Assembly (NCBI GenBank): GCA_011523505.1
Contig: WTGP01000006.1
Coordinates: forward strand, 23,810 to 87,809
Length of the DNA stretch: 64,000 nucleotides
Source of the DNA: Gammaproteobacteria bacterium
GTDB taxonomy: Bacteria; Pseudomonadota; Gammaproteobacteria; Steroidobacterales; Foliamicaceae
Direction: 5' to 3'
Shown: one piece after another, positions 7,901 through 16,073 of the stretch
Layout of the letters: every line of letters begins with the position of its first letter
How positions within the stretch are numbered: the stretch's first letter is position 1
Notes under the pieces: model-generated
Seen by the model: only the letters and a program-made list of their open reading frames with translations
The model's database searches: none
Told to the model about the DNA's origin: nothing
Position numbers and translations under genes: made by a program

Positions 7901-9265
7901 TCAGGCCGAACTTTCCGCCTTTGCGGCGGCCGCGGCGCGCGATTCCCTGAGCATCAGACTTCCGGCGGCCGCCATGACCAGCAGGTTGGCCAGGCCCACC
8001 ATGATGAACGGCGCCACCGGTCCGTGACGGTCATACAGGAATCCGCCCAGCGCCACGAAAACCAGAATGCCCAGCACTCCACTCAGGTTGAAGGCGCCGA
8101 CGACCGTGCCGCGCGACGCCTTCGGCGCCTCGCGTCCGATGAGCGTGGTGGCGCCCCAGAAAGCGCTGATCTGGCCCGCGCCCAGCAGGCACAAAAACGG
8201 AATCGATCTGACCGAAAGCAGGTCGCCGACGAACCACATTCCCAGGTAACCGATCGTCGCAACCCCGAAGGCCACCCCCAGCGCCAGGAGCCGGTCGCGC
8301 TTCTCCAGCAGGAATCCCAGCACGACAATCCAGAGCAAACCGGCGGTCTGGGCGACGGCAAACGGGCGCACGCTCATGGCCTGGGCCTCGGATCCCGTAA
8401 GCCCCGCGCTCTCGACCGCAAATCGTCCCCACAGGGTCAGGAAACTGCCCAGGATCACGAGGTCGCTGCGGGCCACGAAGGCGCCCGCGTAGGCCACGGC
8501 GATGCGAGGATTCCTGATCGCCTCGCGCACGCCCGCGGTAAGCAATTCCTTCACCGGCGGGCGCTCCTCGCGCGTGGTCGGCGTGCCGGGCTGCAAGCCC
8601 CACGCCGCCACTGCGGCCGTCACGAACGCAACCGCCGCGACAAGGAACAGCCCCAGGGGCAGAACCGAGTCCTCGGGCAGGTCCAGGCTTTCCACGAGCA
8701 CCCGGGCGCCGTCGCCGAACATCAGCTTGATCAGCACCACGCCCAGGCCGGTGAGCGCGCCGCTGATCGCCACCACGCGGCCACGCGAGATTTCCTGCGG
8801 GTAGTCGGCCAGGATGGTGGCCAGCATGCCCGTGGCCGCGCCTATGCCCACCGCATAGAGAACGCGCGCACCGAACAGCTGCCAGATCTCGAAGGCGTAG
8901 GCGTGAAAGACGTAGCTCAGGCCCATGAGAAGCAGCCCGATCGCGAAGATCTGGCGGCGTCCGATGCGGTCCGCGGCCACGCCCACGAGGCCGAACACGG
9001 CGAGCAGCACGAATTCCGTCCACAGGACCAGGCCGCTGATCCATTGCCCCTGGTCCCTGGCCGGGATGCCGAAGTTCTCGCTCAGTACGTTGGTCTGCAC
9101 GCCGGTGATCGCGGTAAGCAGTCCAACAGTGGTGAACGAAACGAACAGGAACGACCACGCGTTGGTAGTCGTGAGGCCCGGCACGAACCACAATCCCGCC
9201 AGACGCTTGCCGGAGGGGTCCGGCTTCAGATCGCGCCCCTTGGCTGCGTGGAGTCCGTTGGGCAT
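7901..9265 (-). CDS. MFS transporter
   Basis: This 454-residue major-facilitator carrier has the conserved loop ADRIGRRQ between helices 2 and 3 and twelve predicted membrane segments. The front, after the start codon, is polar and leads into helix one at about residue 35. It resembles the MFS gene at 11565-12908 in length, loop positions and wording of several helices (NVLSENFGIP here, YLFTNLGIP there). The two flank a pair of DUF1838-type genes, as if one transporter/DUF1838 unit had been duplicated in mirror order. The substrate is unknown. Confidence 0.9.
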   Translation of the reverse strand: MPNGLHAAKGRDLKPDPSGKRLAGLWFVPGLTTTNAWSFLFVSFTTVGLLTAITGVQTNVLSENFGIPARDQGQWISGLVLWTEFVLLAVFGLVGVAADRIGRRQIFAIGLLLMGLSYVFHAYAFEIWQLFGARVLYAVGIGAATGMLATILADYPQEISRGRVVAISGALTGLGVVLIKLMFGDGARVLVESLDLPEDSVLPLGLFLVAAVAFVTAAVAAWGLQPGTPTTREERPPVKELLTAGVREAIRNPRIAVAYAGAFVARSDLVILGSFLTLWGRFAVESAGLTGSEAQAMSVRPFAVAQTAGLLWIVVLGFLLEKRDRLLALGVAFGVATIGYLGMWFVGDLLSVRSIPFLCLLGAGQISAFWGATTLIGREAPKASRGTVVGAFNLSGVLGILVFVALGGFLYDRHGPVAPFIMVGLANLLVMAAAGSLMLRESRAAAAAKAESSA

Positions 9266-9372
9266 CTCAGAATCGCTCCCGTGCCGGCGACGTCAGGGTC
9301 TGCTGAAAGACCCCGAAGCAAACGCGGCCGGCCGGCAGCAGCCGCGAGCGCTCATTCAAATGTTCGTGAAGC

Positions 9373-10401
9373 CTAGGTCTCCTGCTTCGGCGGCGCCGGC
9401 GTGCGCTCGATCGCGTACCACTCAAGGCTGGACAGGCTGGGCTCCTCCGGATCGTAGGTTTCCGGTGCGTTGAAATACTTGGGATGGTGCTTCTCCGCGT
9501 AGTCGAGCAGCTTGCGGTCGTGAATCTGTTCCAGGTCCTCGCCGGCGCCCATGAAGGCCGCGTACTGGCAGAAGCCGGGCGACTGCCCCATCAGCATCCA
9601 CGGCAGCCACGGCGTCGTGCGGTTCCAGACCCCGTGGTACGGCAGCGTGGTCAGGTCCGGGTTCTGCAGTTGCGCACCATCGAGGTGGAATGCGAAGAAC
9701 TCCGATACCTGCACCATCGAACCCGTGGACTCGCGCACCCACTTCGCCGGATCCAGCGCGTTCGGATAGTAGAGGTGGATATGGATTTCCATGTCCACCC
9801 GGGGGCCGCGCTGCTGCCACGGCAGGACGAAGGGAATTTTCGGCGGCACTTCCTCATTGAGCCCGCCGAATCGCGGCGGTTCGGGAAAATGGTCGCTGAT
9901 CACGTAGTTGAACGGATCGTTGGCGATCGGCACCACGGGCACGGTCTCGTTGGTATAGGGGTTCTCCCACTCCTCCAGCACCTCGCCGCTGCGCAGGTCG
10001 GTGTAGTAGCCCACCTCGCGCAGGATCTTGGCGATCGAACCGTCTTCGTTCTGCTGCAGGCGCGACACGCCGAAGCCGGCAAAGCCGAACAGGTCGCGGA
10101 TCGCCTCGCCGGGGCGCACGCCCATCACGTAGCCCTTGAACCAGCCCGTCTTCTGAACGCTCTCGTCGAGGTTGCCCTGGGTGCGGGCGTATGCGATCTT
10201 GTTGCCTTCGCCGGTGCTCAGGTCCACGTACGGGCCGCCCAGGTAATCCTTCGAGCCGTTGGCGTCGCCGTTGCCGACGTTCACATCGTCGTCATTGATG
10301 GTGACGTTGACGTCGCCGCAGGCGCCCATGCTCAGCGCCGCCGCGCCGAAGGCCCCCACGGCCCCGAAGCCCTTGATGAATTCCCGACGTTTCGATTGCA
10401 T
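9373..10401 (-). CDS. DUF1838-type protein with Tat lipoprotein-like signal
   Basis: This 342-residue exported protein begins KRREFIKGFG, a twin-arginine signal, followed by a hydrophobic stretch and MGAC, a possible lipobox. It would then be folded in the cytoplasm and anchored in the periplasm. The body has the conserved segments I associate with DUF1838: GYVMGVRPGEAIRDLFGFAGFG, YTDLRSGEVLEEWENPYT and IANDPFNYVI (quoted in part). No biochemical role is established for that family as far as I know. It is a close paralogue of the gene directly upstream. The conserved aromatic and His/Asp residues could bind a hydrophobic ligand, but this is a guess. Confidence 0.8.
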   Translation of the reverse strand: MQSKRREFIKGFGAVGAFGAAALSMGACGDVNVTINDDDVNVGNGDANGSKDYLGGPYVDLSTGEGNKIAYARTQGNLDESVQKTGWFKGYVMGVRPGEAIRDLFGFAGFGVSRLQQNEDGSIAKILREVGYYTDLRSGEVLEEWENPYTNETVPVVPIANDPFNYVISDHFPEPPRFGGLNEEVPPKIPFVLPWQQRGPRVDMEIHIHLYYPNALDPAKWVRESTGSMVQVSEFFAFHLDGAQLQNPDLTTLPYHGVWNRTTPWLPWMLMGQSPGFCQYAAFMGAGEDLEQIHDRKLLDYAEKHHPKYFNAPETYDPEEPSLSSLEWYAIERTPAPPKQET

Positions 10402-10432
10402 AGGTAATCCCCTTGTTTCGATATTCCCCGCT

Positions 10433-10453
10433 AAATCAAACCCGCCGCGCGGG
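10433..10453 (-). terminator. Possible intrinsic terminator between the two DUF1838-type genes
   Basis: Read on the minus strand the sequence is CCCGC, loop GCG, GCGGG, then TTTGATTT. It lies 76 bases past the stop of the upstream DUF1838-type gene and 32 bases before the next start. The five-pair stem is short and the T-run is interrupted, so it may only attenuate. Confidence 0.35.
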
Positions 10454-10528
10454 TCCGCTCAAGGCGCCCGGCCTCAAGTCCCGGCGGGCGCGTGGCCTGC
10501 AAGGATACCAGCACCTCCGACCGGCCGA

Positions 10529-11542
10529 CTACTCCCCGGCATCCTGCTTCGGCGGCGCCGGCGTCTGCTCAATTTCGTACATCTCCAGGCTGGACAGGCT
10601 GGGCGTGTCCGGATGATAGGTCTCGGGCGCGTTGAAGTACTTCGCATAGTGCTTCTCGGTGTAATCCAGAAGCGCACGGTCGTGGATCTGCTCCAGGTCC
10701 TCGCCCGACCCCATGAAGCAGGCGTACTGGCAGTGTCCCTCGGCCTGGCCCATCAGCATCCAGGGCAGCCACGGGGTGGTGCGGTTCCAGACACCGTGCG
10801 ACGGGACCGCGGTGAGTTCGGGGTTCTGCATGTCGGCGCCGTTCAGGGAATAGGCGAAGAACTCCGATACCCGGACCCTTTCGCCCGAGGACTCCCGCAC
10901 CCACACTTCGGGATCGAGCGCGCTGGGGTAGTGAAGATGAATATGGCGCTCCATCTGCAGCCGTTCTCCCACCTGCTGCCATGGCAGCAGGAACGGCTCC
11001 ACCGGGCGCACGTCGGCCTCGTTCAGGCCGCCGAACTGCGGCGGCCGCGAAAAGTGGTCCCGGATCACCATATTGAATGGATCGTTGGCGATCGGCACCG
11101 TTTTGACGGTCTCGTCAAGATACGGGTTGTGCCACTCTTCCAGGATCTCGCCGCTGCGCAGGTCGGTGTAAAAGCCCACTTCGCGCAATACCCGGGCGAT
11201 GGCGCCGTCCGGCTGGGTCTCCAGGCGCGAAACCCCGAACCCGGCGAAGCCGAACAGGTCGCGGATCGCCTCGCCCGGCCGCACGCCCATCACGTAGCCC
11301 TTGAACCAGCCGGGGCGCTGCTTGCTCTCGTCCAGGTCGCTGGCCAGGCGCGCATAGGCGATCTGGTTGTCCCCCGGGGTGCGCAGGTCCAGGTACGGAC
11401 CGCTCAGGTAGTCGGTGGCGGCGCCGGAATCGCCTTCGGCGGCGACCGCCCTGCGCGGCGCCTGGCCGAATGCGAGCGCGGCGGCCCCGAGGGCTCCTAC
11501 CGCGCCGAAGCTCTGAATGATTTCACGACGATTCTTGTGCAT
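10529..11542 (-). CDS. DUF1838-type protein with Tat signal
   Basis: This 337-residue paralogue of the preceding entry shares long identical stretches, including the PGEAIRDLFGFAGFGVSRL block, TDLRSGE and the C-terminal TPSLSSLE...APPKQ region. Its N-terminus NRREIIQSFG is a twin-arginine signal, and AVAAEG offers a signal-peptidase I site. Here there is no lipobox cysteine, so this copy should be soluble in the periplasm while the other may be lipid-anchored. Only 22 bases separate it from the MFS gene upstream in the transcript, so those two probably form an operon. Function is unknown. Confidence 0.8.
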   Translation of the reverse strand: MHKNRREIIQSFGAVGALGAAALAFGQAPRRAVAAEGDSGAATDYLSGPYLDLRTPGDNQIAYARLASDLDESKQRPGWFKGYVMGVRPGEAIRDLFGFAGFGVSRLETQPDGAIARVLREVGFYTDLRSGEILEEWHNPYLDETVKTVPIANDPFNMVIRDHFSRPPQFGGLNEADVRPVEPFLLPWQQVGERLQMERHIHLHYPSALDPEVWVRESSGERVRVSEFFAYSLNGADMQNPELTAVPSHGVWNRTTPWLPWMLMGQAEGHCQYACFMGSGEDLEQIHDRALLDYTEKHYAKYFNAPETYHPDTPSLSSLEMYEIEQTPAPPKQDAGE

Positions 11543-11564
11543 TTCCTCCCCCTTTTGATGCCGG

Positions 11565-12908
11565 TTACGGTCCGGCGATGCCTGCGGCCTGCGCCCTGCG
11601 GCGTCTGGATTCGTGCCGCAACAACAGCAGCGCGAGCGTGAACACTACCACGTTCCCGCAGCCCACCATCACGAAAGGACCGTAGGCCGCCCAGTTATCG
11701 AACAGCCAGCCGCCGAATACTCCCGAGCCCATGATCCCCACGGCGCCGAAAAAGCTGAACAGGCCGATCACCGCGCCTCGCCCGCGCACCGGCGCTTCCT
11801 TGCCGATCAGGGCGATCGCCGAGAGCTGCGCGCACATTTCGCCCATGCCGATCAGGGCGGCGCCGAGGAACATCCAGTTGCTGATGGGATCGGGGAAGAA
11901 CGGCATCGCAAGGTAGCCGCAGGCCGCCAGGAACATGGCGATCGCGATGCCTGCCACGCGGTCGATCCGGTCGAGGATCGGCGCCATGATGGCCGCCCAG
12001 GGAACCGCAAACGCCTGGGCAACCACGTAGAAAAGGACCGCGCGCGCCTGCGCCTCTTCGCTGGTCAGGCCCTGCTCGATGCCCACCTGGCGCAGCCAAA
12101 GCGAATAGAACACGCTCACCACGGCCAGATCGCCGCGCGACACCAGCGCGCCGACATAGGCCAGCGCCACCCGGGGATTGCGCGCCGCCCGCCACGCCAC
12201 GCCCCAGGTCTTGAAAATGCCTTCCCGTTTCGAAACCTGGGCCGGCGCCCCCGGCTTCAGGAAAACGATCAATACCAGCGCTACGACCATGCAGGCCCCT
12301 GCCGCGGTCCAGAACGTGGCCCGCCCCACCATGATCGAGTCCAGCCCCATGGCCTTGTAGCCTTCGATCAGCCTGCCGGCAAACCCGTTGACCACGCTGA
12401 TGCCGATCCCGTTGAGTATGAAGGCCACGGCCTGGAACCGGCTGCGCGAGGCCTCGTCGGGATAGTCGTTTATGACCGAAGCCAGCATGGCGGAAATGCA
12501 CGCGGCGCCGATCGCGAATATGGGCCGCGCCAGGTACAGATGCTCGGCCGCGGTGGCCATGGGATAGAGCACGTAGCAGATGCCCACCATGCTGAAGCCA
12601 AGCGCGTACACCACCCGCCGCCCGACCCGGTCGGACAGCGTTCCCAGCAGGTACACCGTCGCGAGAACGACGAGTTCGTTGATCAGAAGAAGCCGGCCGG
12701 CCAGCCCGCCCCATTCGTCCTGGGGAATGCCCAGGTTCGTGAACAGATAACCCTGCTGCACGTTGATGAACGTGAGCAGGCCGATGGAGAAGAACGCGCC
12801 GAAATAGAGCGCGTTCACATGGCGGCTTCGCACCCCTTCCTCGAGGCGCAGCGGAATCAGCCCGAGGACCCGGTAAACGCCGCCCGTTGACGATTGAGAA
12901 TTCGACAT
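11565..12908 (-). CDS. MFS transporter
   Basis: This 447-residue twelve-helix major-facilitator carrier has the loop motif SDRVGRRV near residues 86-93 and a central cytoplasmic loop at about residues 200-225. It is the first gene of a minus-strand unit that continues into a DUF1838-type gene. It resembles the MFS protein at 7901-9265, which is also paired with a DUF1838-type gene, so transport of one substrate with periplasmic handling by the partner is a reasonable model. Across a 71-base gap it faces a divergent racemase-fold enzyme that may be coregulated. Confidence 0.9.
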   Translation of the reverse strand: MSNSQSSTGGVYRVLGLIPLRLEEGVRSRHVNALYFGAFFSIGLLTFINVQQGYLFTNLGIPQDEWGGLAGRLLLINELVVLATVYLLGTLSDRVGRRVVYALGFSMVGICYVLYPMATAAEHLYLARPIFAIGAACISAMLASVINDYPDEASRSRFQAVAFILNGIGISVVNGFAGRLIEGYKAMGLDSIMVGRATFWTAAGACMVVALVLIVFLKPGAPAQVSKREGIFKTWGVAWRAARNPRVALAYVGALVSRGDLAVVSVFYSLWLRQVGIEQGLTSEEAQARAVLFYVVAQAFAVPWAAIMAPILDRIDRVAGIAIAMFLAACGYLAMPFFPDPISNWMFLGAALIGMGEMCAQLSAIALIGKEAPVRGRGAVIGLFSFFGAVGIMGSGVFGGWLFDNWAAYGPFVMVGCGNVVVFTLALLLLRHESRRRRAQAAGIAGP

Positions 12909-12979
12909 CCGGGCGGATACTCAACGATTTCAGCGGCAATTACAATCCCCGCACGCTCATCGGCCCCCGGAGGACCGCC

Positions 12980-13723
12980 ATGACCGATTACCACGGCCAC
13001 CGCCTGCGCGTCGGCCTCGCCGTGCCGTCCACGAACACCACGGTGCAGCCGGAGTGCGAACTGCTGCGCCCGCCGGGCGTCACCAACCACACCGGCCGGG
13101 TGAGCATCCGCCAGCGCAAGATCACCACCGAGAAGGACTTCCTCGAACACGTGCAGGCCATGCGCGACGGCATGGGCGACGCCATCGACCGAGTCTGCTC
13201 GGCGCAGGTCGATCACGTCATCATGGGCGTGGCGCTGGAGGCGTTCTGGGGCGGCGTGAAGCAGGCGGCGGAGCTTCAGGACGGCCTCGAGCAGCGGGCC
13301 GGAGTCGGAATCTCGATGGGCTCGACGGCCACCGTCGCGGCGTTGCGGGCGTACGGGATCGAGAAGATCGCGGTGCTGACGCCGCACATGCCGCGCGGCG
13401 ACGAACAGGTGCGCGACTACTTCGTGGAGGCGGGCTTCGACGTGCTGCGCCTGACCGGGCTCAAGTGCCCGTCGCCGATCGAAATCGCCCACACGACGGG
13501 ACCGCGGATGCGGTCGGCTTTACGCGAACTCGACGGCGACGACGCAAAGGCGATCGTGCAGGTGGGGACCAACCTGCCGGCCATGGACATCTGCGCCCAG
13601 GCCGAACCCTGGCTGGGCAAGCCGGTGCTGGCAATCAACGCCGTCACCTACTGGGACGCGCTAAGGCGTTGCGGCATCCACGACCGGATCTACGGCCACG
13701 GCCGCATCCTGCAAGAGCACTAG
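12980..13723 (+). CDS. Asp/Glu racemase-fold enzyme (arylmalonate decarboxylase/maleate isomerase-like)
   Basis: This 247-residue protein opens with VGLAVPSTNTTVQPE, the typical first strand and anion-binding loop of maleate cis-trans isomerases and arylmalonate decarboxylases. The segment IMGVALEAFWGG (81-92) aligns with the first active-site loop and QVGTNLP (194-200) with the second. Neither holds the cysteine that racemases and maleate isomerases use, and the decarboxylase cysteine of the second loop also seems absent. The reaction may therefore be different, or the enzyme non-catalytic. The ATG at 12980 has GGAGG upstream; the 31-codon extension before it is not family-like. A paralogue lies at 52590-53336 in the second catabolic island. 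Confidence 0.8.
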   Translation: MTDYHGHRLRVGLAVPSTNTTVQPECELLRPPGVTNHTGRVSIRQRKITTEKDFLEHVQAMRDGMGDAIDRVCSAQVDHVIMGVALEAFWGGVKQAAELQDGLEQRAGVGISMGSTATVAALRAYGIEKIAVLTPHMPRGDEQVRDYFVEAGFDVLRLTGLKCPSPIEIAHTTGPRMRSALRELDGDDAKAIVQVGTNLPAMDICAQAEPWLGKPVLAINAVTYWDALRRCGIHDRIYGHGRILQEH

Positions 13724-15201
13724 CCGGGGGGCGCCGCGCCGGGAACGGCCGGAGAAGGCCCCAAAGGTATCGGCATCGGCCGGCCATTGATACTGAGCAT
13801 GCCGTCGGCAAGCGCCAGGCTCACGGTGTAGGTGGTTTCGGTCGGCTGCAAAAGTCCCTGCATCAACCCCATCTGGATGATTCCCTGACCGAACAGTTCT
13901 TCGGCGGCCGCGATTGGAATCTCGGCATCCATCGAGTACTCCAGGCCGGAAAGAATGCCCAGCAAATTCACCTGCTCCAGCGTGGCCGGAGCGAACTCCC
14001 TGTCGAAGGCGTAGCGCAGGTCCAGGCGAAGAGTGTGCTCCCCCTTGTAGGTCAGCACTGCGTTCATGTCCGTGTACGGACCGTCGGCCAGCATTGCGAC
14101 GATCGCTTCCTGCATGGCCCGGCTCAGCGGCGGAGTGGCGGCGGGAGGCGGACCGGCGGGAGGCGTCGCTGACAAATCCTGCGGGTTGTCCTCCGGCGCT
14201 GGCGGCGCGGCGGAAGCGTCAAAGATGCCTTCACCGAGCGCCGTAAGCAGTTGCAACAGCGAGTCCTCGCTGAAACCGCCGGCCGTCTGCCGAATTTCGA
14301 TCGGCGCAAATTCACGATTCAGCACCTCCAGCGACTCGATTGTGATATCGCTGTCGACGCGATAGGTCCCATCCTCTTCCGGCGATGCCGTTTCCTCGGC
14401 GTTCATGCCGCTCATGCGGAAAACCGCGTCGCCTTCGGACCGCTCGACGAGGATCTCACCGATTAAGGAGACCGATTGCGAGGGAGCCAGTATCGCTCCG
14501 CTTTCGAGGCCCTGCGGGAACTCGGTGCTGCTTTCCAGATCCGACATTGCAAAACGCAAACCGGTTTCGGCGACGCCGACGCTCATATCCATGTTGCCGA
14601 GTGCCGCCCGCTGCAGCTGGAAGGACTCCGGACCGGTCCACTCGCCTTCCAGCACCACACCCTCCACATTGAGCGCCATCGGGCCGAAGTCCCAGGCCGC
14701 ATCGGGAACCTCAAGGCGATTGTCCACCGTTGCGCCCGAAAATGAACTCACATAAAGCTCCAGATGGCCGTCCGCCGGGTCCCCGTCACCGGGGGATGCC
14801 GCGCCCTCTAAATCGACCCTTCCCCGGGCATGAAAAAGGCCGACTCCCGGACCCACGGCGAAGAACACCGGTCCGTGTGCGATTTCGATGTCGATCACAA
14901 TCGGCCCGGATACCAGCATCTCGACTGCGGGCGGCAAATCCATTGCGTCAGCGCCCGGCAGCGCGCCCTGAGGGCCCAGGCCCGGCATCGGCAGGCCGCC
15001 CATAGGCTCCCACTCCAGCCGCGCCGTGGAAGAAAACCAGCCCCGCCGGTAATCCGTCAGCTCCATCTGGAAGCCGTACGGCATGTTGGCCATACGTTCC
15101 CTGAGCGTGGTTTCCGTCACCTGGCCGAAGTACCCCGCCGGCAGCACGATGCCCGCCGCCACCAGAACCAGGACTGCAATTACGATCACCGACTTCTTCA
15201 T
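13720..15201 (-). CDS. DUF945 family (YdgA-like) membrane-anchored protein
   Basis: This 493-residue protein starts MKKSVIVIAVLVLVAAG, a single N-terminal membrane anchor. The segment after it (GYFGQVTETTLRERM...YRRGWFSSTARLEW) is typical of the DUF945/YdgA family of periplasmic-facing proteins of uncertain role. The rest is a large beta-rich region with a proline/alanine-rich linker (about residues 350-375). The ATG at 15201 is used because the 16-codon extension before it overlaps the hutG gene further without added similarity. The start overlaps the hutG stop by four bases, so it is the last gene of the histidine-utilisation transcript. No link to histidine breakdown is known to me. Confidence 0.78.
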   Translation of the reverse strand: MKKSVIVIAVLVLVAAGIVLPAGYFGQVTETTLRERMANMPYGFQMELTDYRRGWFSSTARLEWEPMGGLPMPGLGPQGALPGADAMDLPPAVEMLVSGPIVIDIEIAHGPVFFAVGPGVGLFHARGRVDLEGAASPGDGDPADGHLELYVSSFSGATVDNRLEVPDAAWDFGPMALNVEGVVLEGEWTGPESFQLQRAALGNMDMSVGVAETGLRFAMSDLESSTEFPQGLESGAILAPSQSVSLIGEILVERSEGDAVFRMSGMNAEETASPEEDGTYRVDSDITIESLEVLNREFAPIEIRQTAGGFSEDSLLQLLTALGEGIFDASAAPPAPEDNPQDLSATPPAGPPPAATPPLSRAMQEAIVAMLADGPYTDMNAVLTYKGEHTLRLDLRYAFDREFAPATLEQVNLLGILSGLEYSMDAEIPIAAAEELFGQGIIQMGLMQGLLQPTETTYTVSLALADGMLSINGRPMPIPLGPSPAVPGAAPPG

Positions 15202-16064
15202 GTCACGCCTCTTATGTTTGAATTCGCGGATTGTAGCGAATCGGCCCACTCCAGCACGACCTCCAGGATTTGCCGCAGGCTGGAACGCAGCCTGGCCGCC
15301 CTGCTCCGGCTGAAGGTCTCCGGTGCGGCGCCGGCCATATAGGTGTCCTGGGCGATCTCCATCTGAAGCGCATGCAGGTCCCGCCCCGGCTGCCCGTACC
15401 GGCGCGTGATGAAACCGCCGATGAAGCGGCCGTTCACCGCGAATTCATACCCGCTTCCGGCCAGCACGGCAACCACGCGCTCCTGCAGCGCGCGAGCGCA
15501 ACTCCGCCCCCGGTTCGTGCCCAGGTTCAGCGCCGGCAGGCGACCCGCGAATAGCCGGGGCACAACCGGTGCGATCGAATGACAGTCGTACAGGACGGCC
15601 TTGCCATGCTGCCCGCAGACCCGTTCGAGTTCCGCTTCGAGCCGATCGTGATACGGCTGCCAGAACTGCATGCGCCTGCGCTCGATCTCCGCGTCGTCGG
15701 GTTCCCGCCCCGGCGAATAGACCGCCCCTCCGTCAAAGCGCGTGGCCGGGCAAAGGCCGGTCGCGGCCTGCCCCGGATACAGCGGGGCGCCGTCCGGCGG
15801 CCGGTTCAGGTCCACCACGTAGCGGTTGTAGTTGGCGCGAACTACCGTTGCGCCGAGGTCCAGCGCGAAGTCATGGAGTTCGTCCACGCGCCAGTCGGTA
15901 TCGGGCAGTTCCCGGGCCGCCGCGGTCATGCGCGCCGCGATGGGACCGGGCACCCGCCTTCCCGAGTGCGGTATCGACAACACCAGCGCCGAGCCGCCGC
16001 GGGTGCAGGAGTAGATTCCGTCGGCCGGCGCACTGTGCATGAAACGGACGGACGGGTCCTCCAA
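15198..16064 (-). CDS. hutG: N-formylglutamate amidohydrolase (HutG type)
   Basis: This 288-residue enzyme should hydrolyse N-formyl-L-glutamate to glutamate and formate, the last step of the five-step histidine route. The N-terminal LVLSIPHSGRRVP has the family's conserved His-Ser-Gly. WRVDELHDFALDLGA supplies a metal-region His, and YDCHSIAP and the RYGQPGRDLHALQMEI block are further family landmarks. It lies 9 bases after hutH and overlaps the next gene by four bases. The hutF gene upstream produces its substrate, which supports the assignment strongly. Length is normal. Confidence 0.92.
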   Translation of the reverse strand: MEDPSVRFMHSAPADGIYSCTRGGSALVLSIPHSGRRVPGPIAARMTAAARELPDTDWRVDELHDFALDLGATVVRANYNRYVVDLNRPPDGAPLYPGQAATGLCPATRFDGGAVYSPGREPDDAEIERRRMQFWQPYHDRLEAELERVCGQHGKAVLYDCHSIAPVVPRLFAGRLPALNLGTNRGRSCARALQERVVAVLAGSGYEFAVNGRFIGGFITRRYGQPGRDLHALQMEIAQDTYMAGAAPETFSRSRAARLRSSLRQILEVVLEWADSLQSANSNIRGVT

Positions 16065-16073
16065 CGGGGCCGC

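Noticed and set aside
7772..9376. Open frame of 534 codons on the plus strand
   Set aside because: Antisense to an MFS carrier with all expected helices; the translated product is Gln/Arg/His-rich with no domain.
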